This document shows positions 34,139 to 44,056 of a DNA stretch of 64,000 nt, one piece after another. Every line of letters starts with the position of its first letter. The stretch's first letter is position 1. Source of the DNA: Robiginitalea sediminis (lineage in GTDB: Bacteria; Bacteroidota; Bacteroidia; Flavobacteriales; Flavobacteriaceae); the NCBI RefSeq assembly GCF_002198115.1, contig NZ_NGNR01000001.1, forward strand, positions 936,296 through 1,000,295, in the 5' to 3' direction. Both the position numbers and the translations under genes were made by a program. The notes under the pieces were generated by a model. That model saw only the letters and a program-made list of their open reading frames with translations. It ran no database searches and was not told the DNA's origin.

Positions 34139-34153
34139 CCATAATTTTTATGG
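34139..34153 (+). promoter_or_regulatory. 15-bp palindrome upstream of the Tat aminotransferase
   Basis: CCATAA TTT TTATGG, perfect 6-bp arms, 43 bp before the ATG at 34197. Just upstream, CCTCCAAAATT occurs twice in tandem (about 34037-34071). Candidate operator; no regulator gene is adjacent. Confidence 0.35.
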
Positions 34154-34196
34154 AACTTCAGGGGAAACGGTACACCAACATCCAACACCCAACCTT

Positions 34197-35393
34197 ATGA
34201 AAGATATATCCAGAACCCTGAACCGCCGGCAGTGGATGCGCACCACGGCCCTTGCCGCGGGCAGCCTTGGCCTGGTCCCGGTATCCGGCCTTTGTGAAAC
34301 CCCACGTGTCCTTCCGCAACTCAGTCCTCAAGGGGATTTGAGGCTCAGTCCGTTTTTCAGTGAATACGTTTCGGGTAGGGCCTTTGCCGCGGCCCCTTCC
34401 GCAAAGCTCAACGCCAATGAGAACCCCTATGGTCCCTCGGCAAAGGCCATGGAGGCCCTGCGCGAGGCGGCACCTGGCGGCAACCGGTACGCCTGGCGGG
34501 AACTCCTCTCCCTTATGGAACAGATTGCCGAAAAGGAAGGTTTGGGAACAGACCACCTCATTATGGGCCCGGGTTCTTCCGACCTGTTGGAGAAAACGGC
34601 CATGGTCCTCTTCCAGCACGGGGGGAATATCGTTTCTGCCGACCCTTCTTACATGTCCATGATCCAGGTGGCCCAGGCCTGTGGGGCCCAGTGGAAGCCC
34701 ATCCCGCTGAAACCGGATTGGTCCCACGATTTGGACGCCATGGAAGCTGCTGTGGATTCGGATACCAAACTGGTATACATATGTAACCCGAACAACCCGA
34801 CAGGCACCCTGACCGATGCAAACGCCCTTTTGGATTTCTGCTCCCGCGTTTCCGAAAACGTACCGGTCTTTGTGGACGAGGCCTATCTGGATTTCCTGGA
34901 GCCCGATGCCCAGCATTCCATGGTCTCGCTGATCCGGGAGGGTAAAAACGTAATCGTGGCTCGGACGTTTTCCAAAATACACGGCTTGGCCGGCCTCCGA
35001 ATAGGCTATGCCCTGGGCCTTCCCGGGACCCTGGAAGCCCTGCAGGCTATTACGCGGGCCGGGATGGGGATTTCCGGGACCTCCATCGCCGCGGCAGCGG
35101 CAAGCATGGCAGACCTCCCTTTTTTGGAGCAATCCAGGATAGGCAACCGGGAGGTTCGCCAGCAGGTATTCGAAGGGCTTAAATCCATGGGGCTGGATCC
35201 GGTCCCATCCTATTCTAGTTTTATGATTTTCCCCATCGAGATGGAGGGGAAGGCGTTTTTGGAAAAGATGGCCGGGTACGAAGTAGGGGTCCGCGCCTTC
35301 CGGTTTTTTGACCGGAACTGGTGCCGTGTAAGTATGGGAACCGAAGCCGAAATGGTACTTTTCCTGGAAGCCCTTGGCAAAACGCTGATATAA
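34197..35393 (+). CDS. Tat-exported class I/II PLP aminotransferase (HisC-like)
   Basis: 398 residues from ATG 34197. The N-terminus MKDISRTLNRRQWMRTTALAAGSLGLVP has a twin-arginine signal (NRRQWMR then a mild hydrophobic stretch), so the folded, cofactor-loaded enzyme is probably sent to the periplasm. The body is a histidinol-phosphate-aminotransferase-like fold-type I enzyme: KLNANENPYGPS, NPNNPTGT, VFVDEAYLDF and the PLP lysine in RTFSKIHGLAGLRIGYALG. Cytoplasmic HisC lacks such a leader. The substrate is unknown; no his genes are near. The permease gene starts 16 bp downstream, so both may serve uptake or use of the same amino compound. Confidence 0.85.
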   Translation: MKDISRTLNRRQWMRTTALAAGSLGLVPVSGLCETPRVLPQLSPQGDLRLSPFFSEYVSGRAFAAAPSAKLNANENPYGPSAKAMEALREAAPGGNRYAWRELLSLMEQIAEKEGLGTDHLIMGPGSSDLLEKTAMVLFQHGGNIVSADPSYMSMIQVAQACGAQWKPIPLKPDWSHDLDAMEAAVDSDTKLVYICNPNNPTGTLTDANALLDFCSRVSENVPVFVDEAYLDFLEPDAQHSMVSLIREGKNVIVARTFSKIHGLAGLRIGYALGLPGTLEALQAITRAGMGISGTSIAAAAASMADLPFLEQSRIGNREVRQQVFEGLKSMGLDPVPSYSSFMIFPIEMEGKAFLEKMAGYEVGVRAFRFFDRNWCRVSMGTEAEMVLFLEALGKTLI

Positions 35394-35408
35394 ACCCCTC
35401 CCTACCCT

Positions 35409-36524
35409 ATGAACCCTGCCCTCCAACGCACCCTGGAACTGCTGCTTATTATCGGTATCGGGTTGTTGCTGCAACGCAAGCTTTCCGGGAAACAGCACCT
35501 GGAGGGGTTAAAACTGATTATCCTGAATGTAGCCCTCCCGGCTACAATTTTTCTGGCCCTTTTGCGGGTGGAACTGGAGGCGTCGCTCCTCTTTTTACCG
35601 GGCCTGGCGCTGGCCTTCAATGTATTTATGCTCCTGATGACCCTGGGTTTTCTTCCCCTGATGCACCCAGGGGCTTCAGCGCAGCGCAGAAGGACCTGGA
35701 CCCTGTTATTGCCCTCCCTGGCACCCGGGCTCTCCTGTTTTCCATTTGTTATGGCCTATTTGGATGACGCCATGGTGGCCCTAGCGGCACTGGCCGATGT
35801 TGGGAATAAATTTTTCGGGTTAATCCTGCTTTACTTACTGGCTATGCACTGGTACAGAGGCGTAGCTGTAAGGCCGGACCAGGGGAGCTCTCTGGGTAAA
35901 AAGGTGAAGGAGTTGTGCCTGGCCCTTTTTCGGGAGCCCATTAACATGGTTATCGTTGCGGCTATCCTGTTGCTGGTGGCAGGGGTGAGCCTGGAAAGCC
36001 TCCCGGGCTTCGTAACCGCTACCATCGGCCGGTTCAGTACAATGATGGTGGCCCTGGTTTTGCTGTTTATCGGGATGGCTATGCGGGTAAGCCGCTCCGA
36101 TCTGGGCACCTTGCTGCAATTGCTTTCCTGGAGGTCCGGGGTGGCATTCCTGTTTTCTGCGGTGTGCCTGTTTGCCATACCAGGTCTGACACCGGCCTTT
36201 ATGCTGTTGCTGGTCGTGTTCCCTCAGAGTTCCTGCAGCTTCTGGCCCTTTTCCCATATGCATGTGGTTAGCCGCCTGGAAAAGGATTCCGGGCGGGACC
36301 CTGCCACCTTCGACCTGGACCATGCGGTAAATGTCCTGGCCTGTTCCCTCCCGTTTTCGAGCCTGCTGATACTGATGGTTTTCAATTTTGGCACCTTTTT
36401 CACGGACCCGTGGAAGGTGCTGTTGGCAGGTGCCGGCCTCACCCTGCTCTCCCTGTTTTCCCGCCTCTGGAAGTGGCTTATGGCCCGGAGCAGGGGTGAG
36501 GTGGCAGAGAACGCCCTATCGTAG
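35409..36524 (+). CDS. AEC-family permease (auxin-efflux-carrier-like)
   Basis: 371 residues, about ten hydrophobic helices in two halves (LELLLIIGIGLLL ... LIILNVALPATIFLALL; then INMVIVAAILLLVAGVSL ... MMVALVLLFIGMAM). The conserved LNVALPATIF segment in helix 2 and the paired 5-TM halves fit AEC (Mem_trans) transporters. Substrate unknown; organic or amino acids by family precedent. It follows the Tat aminotransferase by 16 bp on the same strand. Its end faces the xylA end, with a large hairpin structure between. Confidence 0.72.
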   Translation: MNPALQRTLELLLIIGIGLLLQRKLSGKQHLEGLKLIILNVALPATIFLALLRVELEASLLFLPGLALAFNVFMLLMTLGFLPLMHPGASAQRRRTWTLLLPSLAPGLSCFPFVMAYLDDAMVALAALADVGNKFFGLILLYLLAMHWYRGVAVRPDQGSSLGKKVKELCLALFREPINMVIVAAILLLVAGVSLESLPGFVTATIGRFSTMMVALVLLFIGMAMRVSRSDLGTLLQLLSWRSGVAFLFSAVCLFAIPGLTPAFMLLLVVFPQSSCSFWPFSHMHVVSRLEKDSGRDPATFDLDHAVNVLACSLPFSSLLILMVFNFGTFFTDPWKVLLAGAGLTLLSLFSRLWKWLMARSRGEVAENALS

Positions 36525-36705
36525 ACTTCCCAACCGGGTTTCACAACCTCGGAATTTCCGGACGCCAAAATTGATGGGTTCACAAAAAGCCAAAGGGCCA
36601 GGAGTCGACCCCGTAAAAATGGGGGTCGGAACCTAAACTCAGCCCAATATTTTCCGATCTTGAAGGAAGGGCGGCGGCACCGAAAACCGTTGGCCTTTTA
36701 TTGTT

Positions 36706-36800
36706 GATCGCAGGGCCGTCTCCCACGGGAACTTCCAAGAAAAACCCCGGGCATATCAGTGCCCGGGGGTTGGGTTTTACGGGACGGCCCTGTAGCGATC
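36706..36800. terminator. Large nested hairpin between permease and xylA (bidirectional terminator)
   Basis: Inner stem ACCCCGGGCA / TGCCCGGGGGT (36743-36770) is a strong terminator hairpin for either strand. Around it, GATCGC-AGGGCCG-TCCC on the left (36706-36724) pairs with GGGA-CGGCCCT-GCGATC on the right (36781-36800), giving a 17-bp outer stem with small bulges. The 300-bp gap 36525-36824 otherwise holds no gene. Confidence 0.7.
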
Positions 36801-36824
36801 ACCGGGCCAGGATTCAGAAAACCC

Positions 36825-38150
36825 TTAGGTATACTGGTTCAGGATGTTTTCGTATAATTCCTGTTGCCCGCTTATCCTCTGAATGTCCGGGTTCGCAGTG
36901 GCATGGGCGTGCAAATCCTCCAGCCGGAGCTTCCCTTCTTCGAAATCCTTCCCGGCCCCGCTGTCGAAGGAGGCGTAACGGGCTTTGCGCATTTTTGGGA
37001 TAGCCGATTCGGTAAGCACAGCATGGGCAGCCAGCAGGGCACGCGCAAAGGCATCCATCCCGCCAATATGGGCATGGAAAATATCGTCCAGGTCGGTGGA
37101 ATTTCTGCGGATTTTGGCGTCGAAGTTGACCCCTCCGCCCTGGAAGCCGCCGGCCCTTAGGATAACCATCATGGCCTGCGTAAGCTCGTAGACATCCACC
37201 GGGAACTGGTCGGTGTCCCAGCCGTTTTGGTAATCGCCCCTGTTGGCGTCTATACTGCCCAGCAGCCCATTGTCTGCTGCCACCTGGAGTTCATGCTCGA
37301 AGGTGTGCTGGGCCAGCGTGGCATGGTTCACTTCCACATTGAGTTTGAAATCGTCCAGCAAATCGTATTTGGTCAGGAACCCGAGTACGGTAGCCGCGTC
37401 GAAATCGTACTGGTGCTTGGAGGGTTCCATGGGCTTGGGCTCAATAAAGAAAGTGCCTTTGAATCCTTGCTTTCGGGCGTAATCCCGGGCCATGTGCAGG
37501 AAACGGGCCATGTGGTCCAGTTCGCGGCCCATATCGGTGTTGAGCAGGGACATGTATCCCTCGCGACCTCCCCAGAAAACGTAGTTTTCGCCCCCCAGCT
37601 TTATGGTGGCATCCAGGGCGTTTTTGACCTGTGACCCTGCAGCGGCCACCACGTTGAAATCCGGGTTGGTAGCGGCCCCGTTCATATACCGCGGGTTACT
37701 GAAGCAATTGGCCGTGCCCCAGAGCAGTTTTACGCCGGAGGCCGCCATTTTTTCCTTGGCGTAATCCGTAATCAGGTCCAGGCGCTTTTCGGATTCTGCC
37801 AGGGTACTGCCCTCGGCAATAAGGTCGAAATCGTGGAAGCAGAAATACGGGGCGCCTATCTTGGTGATAAACTCAAAGGCGGCATCCATTTTATCCCTGG
37901 CCTGTCCTATGGGGTCCTGGCTGGCGAGCCAGGGAAAATCCTGGGTGGGTGCCCCGAAGGGATCCCCACCGGTTCCGGTAAAGGTATGCCAGTAACAAAT
38001 GGCAAAACGAAAGTGTTCTGCCATGGTTTTGCCACCCACTTTCCTTTCTGCATCGTAGTATTTAAAAGCCAGGGGGTTGTCGGACCCCTTGCCCTCGAAG
38101 GTAATTTTACCAATGCCTTTAAAGTATTCCTTGTCTCCTGTGGTAATCAT
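36825..38150 (-). CDS. xylA: Xylose isomerase
   Basis: 441 residues; D-xylose to D-xylulose. Motifs: [21 protein letters not shown] near the N-terminus (catalytic-His strand region), [12 protein letters not shown] with the active-site His and Asp, [19 protein letters not shown], and [20 protein letters not shown] with the metal ligands Glu and Lys. Length is normal for class II enzymes. It is the second gene of the xylBA operon, overlapping xylB by 4 bp. Product goes to XylB; neighbours across the control region release xylan side chains. Confidence 0.97.
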   Translation of the reverse strand: MITTGDKEYFKGIGKITFEGKGSDNPLAFKYYDAERKVGGKTMAEHFRFAICYWHTFTGTGGDPFGAPTQDFPWLASQDPIGQARDKMDAAFEFITKIGAPYFCFHDFDLIAEGSTLAESEKRLDLITDYAKEKMAASGVKLLWGTANCFSNPRYMNGAATNPDFNVVAAAGSQVKNALDATIKLGGENYVFWGGREGYMSLLNTDMGRELDHMARFLHMARDYARKQGFKGTFFIEPKPMEPSKHQYDFDAATVLGFLTKYDLLDDFKLNVEVNHATLAQHTFEHELQVAADNGLLGSIDANRGDYQNGWDTDQFPVDVYELTQAMMVILRAGGFQGGGVNFDAKIRRNSTDLDDIFHAHIGGMDAFARALLAAHAVLTESAIPKMRKARYASFDSGAGKDFEEGKLRLEDLHAHATANPDIQRISGQQELYENILNQYT

Positions 38151-39640
38151 GTCTGATGTGTTTTAAGCAATGTTTCAAGTTTGTTTTTCCAATCGGTATA
38201 GGCTTCGCGGTAAGGCCCGCTTTCGCTTAAGGGTTCATAGCGCAGCTGCACCGCATCGGTGGCGGTTGCAGCCTCCATATCCGGGAAGGCCCCTGCCGCT
38301 ACTGCCGCGGCCCTCGCAGCCCCTGCGGCACCTGTTGTCGCCACCATTTCAATGGAGGCCCCGGTTAAGGTGGTAATGGTCTCGGCAAAAGGCCGGGCCC
38401 TGAACAGGTTGTCATTGCCGGCCCGGATGCGTTGCAGGTTTACCCCGTCTTCCGCCATGAGTTCCATGCCGTAGACAAAGGAAAAGGCAATGCCTTCCAG
38501 GGCGGCCCGATACAGGTGTGGTTGTTTGTGGATATTAAAATCCAGGTTCTGGATGCTGGCCCCTGGGTGGACATTGCGAAGCATGCGTTCCGCCCCATTT
38601 CCGAACGGAAAAATGCGGAGTCCTTCGGCCCCCGGGGCAACCGATGCTGCCAGCTCGTTCATCTGCGGGTACCCGAGGCTTCCGGGGGTATTTTGCTGCA
38701 TCCAGCTGTACTGGATCCCGGTGCCGTTTATACACAACAGTTTCCCAATTCGCGGGGCACCTGCACTGTGGTTTACGTGGGCAAAATGGTTAACCCGGTG
38801 CAACTCACGGGTGTCCAATCGGTCGGAGATGGCATATACCACGCCGCTGGTCCCGCCGGTAGCGGCAACCTCCCCCGGTTGCATGACATTCAGGGAGAGG
38901 GCATTGTTGGGTTGGTCCCCGGCCCGGTACAAAATGGGAGTACCCTCCCGGAGCCCTGTCTCGGCGGCCCCTTGCGCTCCTATTTCTGCCTGCGCCCCAA
39001 AGGTGGGCACTACCCTGGGCAAGAGACCGGGATCAATTCCCGCAGCCTCCATCAACCAGGTGGCCGGGGCCTCTTCCCTGTAGTCCCACAGGATGCCTTC
39101 GGAAAGGCCCGAGGCGGTTGTGGTACAGGTCCCGGAAAACTTCATGGCGATATAGTCCCCAGGAAGCATGACCTGGTGAATTCTGACATAGCGCTCCGGT
39201 TCGTGTTCTTTTACCCAGGCCAGTTTGGAGAGGGTGAAATTGCCCGGGGCGTTTAACAACCGATCCCGGCAACGGTTTTCCCCAACAGCTTCCATGAGCC
39301 GATCACCCACGCCCACAGCCCGGCTGTCGCACCAGATAATGGAGGGCCGGACCACCTTCAGGTCACGGTCTACGGCAACCAGGCCGTGCATTTGGTAGGA
39401 AATACCGATCCCCAGGATACTTTCGGCTTTGGTGTCAGTGGTCCGGAGGAGTTCCGAGGTGGCCTTTTTCACGTGTTCCCACCAGAGCCCCGGGGGTTGT
39501 TCCCCCCATCCCGGCTGGTCCGAAGTAATGGGCATTTCCCGCTCCGGGCTTTGGACCCGTGCCACTTCCCTCCCGGTGGCCGATTCCACCAGGGCAGCTT
39601 TAACCGAAGAGCTGCCGATGTCGTATCCGATCCAGTACAT
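38147..39640 (-). CDS. xylB: Xylulokinase (FGGY family)
   Basis: 497 residues from ATG 39640 (a longer TTG-type frame exists, but [18 protein letters not shown] is the classic FGGY start). Phosphorylates D-xylulose. Motifs: the phosphate-1 loop [19 protein letters not shown] (substrate strand), [25 protein letters not shown] and the C-terminal [18 protein letters not shown] (adenosine site). Overlaps xylA by 4 bp, and shares a 210-bp control region with the divergent alpha-glucuronidase gene. Confidence 0.95.
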   Translation of the reverse strand: MYWIGYDIGSSSVKAALVESATGREVARVQSPEREMPITSDQPGWGEQPPGLWWEHVKKATSELLRTTDTKAESILGIGISYQMHGLVAVDRDLKVVRPSIIWCDSRAVGVGDRLMEAVGENRCRDRLLNAPGNFTLSKLAWVKEHEPERYVRIHQVMLPGDYIAMKFSGTCTTTASGLSEGILWDYREEAPATWLMEAAGIDPGLLPRVVPTFGAQAEIGAQGAAETGLREGTPILYRAGDQPNNALSLNVMQPGEVAATGGTSGVVYAISDRLDTRELHRVNHFAHVNHSAGAPRIGKLLCINGTGIQYSWMQQNTPGSLGYPQMNELAASVAPGAEGLRIFPFGNGAERMLRNVHPGASIQNLDFNIHKQPHLYRAALEGIAFSFVYGMELMAEDGVNLQRIRAGNDNLFRARPFAETITTLTGASIEMVATTGAAGAARAAAVAAGAFPDMEAATATDAVQLRYEPLSESGPYREAYTDWKNKLETLLKTHQT

Positions 39641-39776
39641 AAATTTGGTGATGCAGGGCGGGGCCGCCATTCGGGCGGCCCTGGTGATTCAGCCCCTTAA
39701 AGTCCGTATATATTCGGAATTCCGCAAGCCTGTAAGCCGAAAAATAAGGGATTCACCCGGTTTGGCGGGCAGATTC

Positions 39777-39791
39777 GTGTGATTTTCACAC
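39777..39791. promoter_or_regulatory. Palindromic operator between xylBA and the glucuronidase operon
   Basis: GTGTGA TTT TCACAC, perfect 6-bp arms, 137 bp before xylB and 61 bp before the alpha-glucuronidase ATG. A further TTTTCACA half-site occurs at 39812-39819. It is placed to control both divergent operons; the regulator is not in the window. Confidence 0.55.
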
Positions 39792-39851
39792 CTGACCCCG
39801 GAAATTTTGCTAATTTTCACAAAAACACCAGTAGAACCTATCCGATGCATC

Positions 39852-42032
39852 ATGGGGCTAATTAAGAGTAAATGGGGCTGGGTATGCGTATGGGTGGCTA
39901 TGGTAAACCTTATGACCGCCCAGGTGTCTGAAGCTACCGGCGGCTACGGCCTTTGGCTGGACTACCGCCAAGTGGCCCGCCCGGAGCTGTTGGAACACTA
40001 CCGGGAATCCTTGGGGTCGGTTTGGATGCCCGCGAACCGGGCTACTATCGGGGTTGGCCGGAAGGAACTCCTGGCCGGCCTGGATGCGTTGCTGGGAGGC
40101 GGGGTTCAGGAAGTGATGGATCCGGATAAGGCCGCCTTGCTGGTGGCGCGATGGGACGAACTGCCCCCCGGCATCACAGAACAGACCTCCTGGGAGCCTA
40201 TCGGGCCAGAGGGGTTCCTGATAAAGGAAATCAAGACGGACACAGGGTCTCGCACTGTCCTTACCGCTACCGAGGACATCGGCATCCTCTACGGGGTCTT
40301 CCGGCTCTTGCGGGAGCTGCAGACCAACCGGGAATTGGATGGGCTGCACATTGCCGATTTCCCCAGGATCGCCCTGCGCATGCTCAATCACTGGGATAAC
40401 CTGGACCGTACGGTAGAACGCGGGTATGCCGGGTTTTCCATCTGGAACTGGCATACCCTGCCGGGTTATATCGATCCGCGGTACCGCGATTACGCCCGGG
40501 CCAATGCCTCCATCGGGATCAATGGTACGGTCCTGACCAATGTCAATGCCAATGCCCAGGCCCTTACCCCCGCCTTCCTGAAGAAGGTACAGGCCCTGGC
40601 AGACTTGTTCCGGCCTTATGGGATAAAGGTCTACCTGACAGCCCGGTTTTCTGCGCCTATGGAACTCGGAGGCCTCGATACGGCAGACCCGCTGGACCCC
40701 CGGGTGGAAGCCTGGTGGCAAGGCAAAGCCCGCGAAATCTATGGGCTAATCCCGGATTTTGGCGGGTTGCTGGTCAAGGCAAATTCCGAAGGTCAACCCG
40801 GTCCTCAGAACTACGGGCGCACCCACCTGGAAGGAGCAAACATGCTGGCTCGGGCCCTGGAGCCCTTTGGGGGTCTGGTGATCTGGCGCGCCTTTGTGTA
40901 TTCGGAAGCGGATCCCACAGACCGCGCAAAACAAGCCTTTACGGAGTTTGTCCCCTTTAATGGGGAATTCCACCCCAATGTGCGGTTGCAGGTCAAAAAC
41001 GGCCCCATCGATTTTCAGCCCAGGGAGCCCATCCACCCGCTTTTCGGGGCCATGCCGGACACCCCAATGCTGGTGGAGTTCCAGATCACCAAGGAATACC
41101 TGGGGTTTGCCACCCACCTTGCCTACCTCCCCAAGCTCTTCGAAGAGGCCCTGGATACGAATACCCACTGGGGCCAGGGGCTAACCCTTGGTGCGATTGC
41201 AGAAGGTGCGCCAACAGGGAAACGCGCCGGGGGACTGGCAGGGGTATCCAATATCGGAACCGATCTGAACTGGACCGGACACCCCTTCGGGCAGGCAGAC
41301 TGGTATGGTTTCGGCCGCCTGGCCTGGAACCCTTCCCTCAGCAGTCGCGATATTGGGGAAGAATGGGTCCGGATGACCATAGGCAACGACCCGCAGGTCC
41401 TGGGCCCATTGCTGGAGATAATGCTCCGCTCCAGGGAGGCGGTTGTACATTATATGATGCCCCTGGGGCTCCACCACCTTTTCGATACGGGCCACCATTA
41501 CGGGCCGGGCCCCTGGGTTAGCGACCTGTCCAGGCCGGAATGGAACCCGGTATATTACCATCAGGCCGATTCCCTGAGCATCGGCTTTGACCGAACAGCT
41601 ACAGGGAGCAATGCCCTGTCTCAATATGCTCCCGGCTTTGCCCGGACCTACAGCGACCCGGAAACCTGCCCGGAGGAGTACCTGCTCTGGTTCCACCACC
41701 TGCCCTGGGATTTTCGGATGCCATCGGGCCATACCCTCTGGGAAGCCCTGGGACTGAAATACCAGGAAGGAGTGGATGCCGTCCGTGGGATGCTCCGTAC
41801 CTGGGAAGGGTTGGAGGGAAGCCTCCCGAAGGGCCTTTACCAGGATGTCGGGATGCGCCTTCAGATCCAGCTGAAAGAAGCCATTTGGTGGAAGGATGCC
41901 TGCATGGCCTATTTCCAGAGCCATTCCCGGCTGCCCTACCCGGAGGGGATGGAACCCCCATTGCATTCCCTCGATTATTATATGTCCCTTGAATTTCCCA
42001 ATGCCCCGGGTATCCGGCCGCGCTGGGATTGA
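39852..42032 (+). CDS. Alpha-glucuronidase, glycoside hydrolase family 67
   Basis: 726 residues from ATG 39852, which gives a signal peptide (GLIKSKWGWVCVWVAMVNLMTAQ); an upstream TTG at 39807 is less likely. Removes (4-O-methyl)glucuronic acid from xylo-oligosaccharides, probably in the periplasm. The catalytic acid is in KANSEGQPGPQNYGRTH (E313), and the IADFPRIALRMLNHWDNLD and VIWRAFVYSEADPTDRAKQAF segments are family hallmarks. First gene of the uronate operon: the SDR follows after 13 bp. Length is normal for GH67. Confidence 0.95.
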   Translation: MGLIKSKWGWVCVWVAMVNLMTAQVSEATGGYGLWLDYRQVARPELLEHYRESLGSVWMPANRATIGVGRKELLAGLDALLGGGVQEVMDPDKAALLVARWDELPPGITEQTSWEPIGPEGFLIKEIKTDTGSRTVLTATEDIGILYGVFRLLRELQTNRELDGLHIADFPRIALRMLNHWDNLDRTVERGYAGFSIWNWHTLPGYIDPRYRDYARANASIGINGTVLTNVNANAQALTPAFLKKVQALADLFRPYGIKVYLTARFSAPMELGGLDTADPLDPRVEAWWQGKAREIYGLIPDFGGLLVKANSEGQPGPQNYGRTHLEGANMLARALEPFGGLVIWRAFVYSEADPTDRAKQAFTEFVPFNGEFHPNVRLQVKNGPIDFQPREPIHPLFGAMPDTPMLVEFQITKEYLGFATHLAYLPKLFEEALDTNTHWGQGLTLGAIAEGAPTGKRAGGLAGVSNIGTDLNWTGHPFGQADWYGFGRLAWNPSLSSRDIGEEWVRMTIGNDPQVLGPLLEIMLRSREAVVHYMMPLGLHHLFDTGHHYGPGPWVSDLSRPEWNPVYYHQADSLSIGFDRTATGSNALSQYAPGFARTYSDPETCPEEYLLWFHHLPWDFRMPSGHTLWEALGLKYQEGVDAVRGMLRTWEGLEGSLPKGLYQDVGMRLQIQLKEAIWWKDACMAYFQSHSRLPYPEGMEPPLHSLDYYMSLEFPNAPGIRPRWD

Positions 42033-42045
42033 TTACCTTGCAGGT

Positions 42046-42786
42046 ATGGAAGAAAAAGCATGTATAGTTACGGGCGGCACATCCGGACTGGGCTATGCCA
42101 CAGCCCGAACGTTCTGCGCAGCAGGGTATCGCTGCTATGTCATTGGCCGCAACCCGGAAAAAACCCGGAAGAGTTGTGAGGAAATGGGCCCGATGGCGGT
42201 GCCTGTGGTCCTGGACCTCTCCGACCTCGAGTCGATTCCCGGGGTTGTATCGGATATTGTTTCAAAAAGCGGCAGGATCGATGTGCTGGTAAACAATGCC
42301 GGCATTAATATGAAGAAGCCCCTGCTGGAAGTTACCGATGCGGATTTCCAATCCATTATCCAAACCAACCTGCTCAGCGTGTTCAGCATAAGCCGGGAAG
42401 TGGGCCGGGTCATGCAACAGGCGGGAAGCGGGTCCATCATCAATATAAGTTCTATGGCCGCCCAGTATGGCTTGCCATATGTGGTGGCCTATTCGGCCAG
42501 TAAAACGGCAATAGAGGGAATGACCCGCGCCATGGCCGTGGAATTGTCGCCCATGGGGATCCGGGTGAACTGCGTGGCCCCGGGATTCATAAAAACCCCA
42601 ATGACGGCTAAGGCGCTGGACAGCGACCCCGACCGTAAAAACCGGGTGTTCGCCAGGACCCCCATGGGAGAAATGGGCGTCCCACAGGACATTGCGGACG
42701 CCGTTTTGTTCCTGGCCTCGGAGAAGGCGCGTTTTATTACCGGGGCCGTCCTTCCGGTAGACGGGGGCAACAGCATTGGCTTCTGA
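42046..42786 (+). CDS. SDR oxidoreductase, probable D-fructuronate (mannonate) reductase
   Basis: 246 residues from ATG 42046. Classic short-chain dehydrogenase: TGGTSGLGYA (NAD(P) loop, TGxxxGxG), VNNAGINM (NNAG), S-S at NISSMAAQYGLPYVVAYSASK with the Ser-Tyr-Lys triad, and PG at VAPGFIKTPM. It sits between alpha-glucuronidase and mannonate dehydratase with a 1-bp overlap to uxuA (TGATG). The operon context makes it the NAD(P)H step fructuronate to mannonate, replacing the unrelated UxuB; gluconate-type dehydrogenases are close relatives, so this is an inference. Confidence 0.8.
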   Translation: MEEKACIVTGGTSGLGYATARTFCAAGYRCYVIGRNPEKTRKSCEEMGPMAVPVVLDLSDLESIPGVVSDIVSKSGRIDVLVNNAGINMKKPLLEVTDADFQSIIQTNLLSVFSISREVGRVMQQAGSGSIINISSMAAQYGLPYVVAYSASKTAIEGMTRAMAVELSPMGIRVNCVAPGFIKTPMTAKALDSDPDRKNRVFARTPMGEMGVPQDIADAVLFLASEKARFITGAVLPVDGGNSIGF

Positions 42787-43970
42787 TGGAAGGGGGTAAA
42801 ACACAACCCAGGATGCTCGGGTGTATGCGGTGGTATGGCCCCCACGACGGGGTTTCCCTGGAAAGCATCCGGCAGGCGGGGGCAGAAGGCATCGTTACCG
42901 CCCTGCACCAGATCCCGGTTGGGCACGTTTGGACGGTACATGCCATCCGGGAGCGGCAGGCCCAGGTGCGGGAATATGGGATGGAGTGGGAAGTGGTCGA
43001 GAGCCTTCCGGTTTCCGAGTCCATCAAGCAGCGGAAAGGGCCATTCCGGCAACATATCGAAAACTACAAAACAAGCCTGGTAAACCTCGCCTCCTGCGGC
43101 ATCCGGGTTGTCACCTATAATTTTATGCCGGTCCTGGACTGGGTGCGCACCGAGCTGTATGCCCCCAACGCGGATGGCACCAAAACCCTGCGCTTCGACC
43201 GGGTGGATTTTGCCTGTTTCGACCTGTTTATGTTGGAACGCCCCGGGGCAGAAGCCGATTACGATGCAGACGCATTGCAGCAGGCCGAACTACGGTTCGG
43301 GCAATTGGCCCCGGCGCGGAAGGAGGAACTCCGGCGGGCTGTCCTCCAGGGCTTGCCTGGGAGTGATGAATCCTTTACCGAGGCGGGGTTGCGCTCCCTT
43401 CTGGCCCAGTATGAGAGAATTCCCAAAGCCGTGCTGCGGGAGCATCTGGTGGCTTTTTTGGAGGAAGTTGTACCGGTGGCCCGTGCGAACGGGCTGGTCC
43501 TGGCCGTACATCCGGACGACCCACCCTACCCGCTGCTCGGGCTGCCCCGCGTGGTATCTACCCGGGAGGACCTGGAATACATCTTTGGGGCGGTTGCCGA
43601 TACCGCCAACGGCCTGTGCTATTGCACAGGGGCACTGGGCGCAGGCCCCGGGAATGACCTGTTGGGAATCCTGGGAGCCTTCGGGACCAGGGTGCACTTC
43701 CTCCACCTGAGGAATATCCGCTATGAAGGCGCTGGTGTTTTCAGGGAATCGGAGCACCTGGTGGGGCATGTGCCCATGGGAGCAGTAGTTGCCCGGGTTC
43801 TGAAGCTGATGCGCGAGCGGGGCGGGCCCATCCCCATGCGCCCCGACCATGGGTTTTTGCACGCCTCGGAGGCAGGTACCCGCCATTACCCGGGGTATTC
43901 CCTGACTGGCCGGATGAAGGGCCTTTCGGAGCTACGGGGCCTTGAAGAGGGGCTTCTGTGGGGCGGGTAA
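42786..43970 (+). CDS. uxuA: Mannonate dehydratase
   Basis: 394 residues; D-mannonate to 2-keto-3-deoxygluconate. Family motifs: MRWYGPHDGVSLESIRQAGAEGIVTALH at the start, VVTYNFMPVLDWVRTEL, LAVHPDDPPYPLLGLPRVVST (His and Asp metal ligands), GLCYCTGALGAGPGNDL and MRPDHGFLHASE. Start ATG overlaps the SDR stop by 1 bp, indicating coupled translation. It is the last gene of the GH67-SDR-UxuA operon; the uronate isomerase UxaC needed between is not in the window. Confidence 0.95.
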   Translation: MEGGKTQPRMLGCMRWYGPHDGVSLESIRQAGAEGIVTALHQIPVGHVWTVHAIRERQAQVREYGMEWEVVESLPVSESIKQRKGPFRQHIENYKTSLVNLASCGIRVVTYNFMPVLDWVRTELYAPNADGTKTLRFDRVDFACFDLFMLERPGAEADYDADALQQAELRFGQLAPARKEELRRAVLQGLPGSDESFTEAGLRSLLAQYERIPKAVLREHLVAFLEEVVPVARANGLVLAVHPDDPPYPLLGLPRVVSTREDLEYIFGAVADTANGLCYCTGALGAGPGNDLLGILGAFGTRVHFLHLRNIRYEGAGVFRESEHLVGHVPMGAVVARVLKLMRERGGPIPMRPDHGFLHASEAGTRHYPGYSLTGRMKGLSELRGLEEGLLWGG

Positions 43971-44056
43971 TTGGTTTGGGACAGATATTCCGAAAAGATT
44001 TTTTCATACCTTAAGCAGGCTTCTGCAGCACCAGAACCAACCAAAAGGACCATCGC

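Noticed and set aside
30993-34142. 1,049-codon minus-strand open frame opposite dnaE2
   Set aside because: A by-product of GC-rich codon use opposite a clear DNA polymerase gene; it has no recognisable domain.
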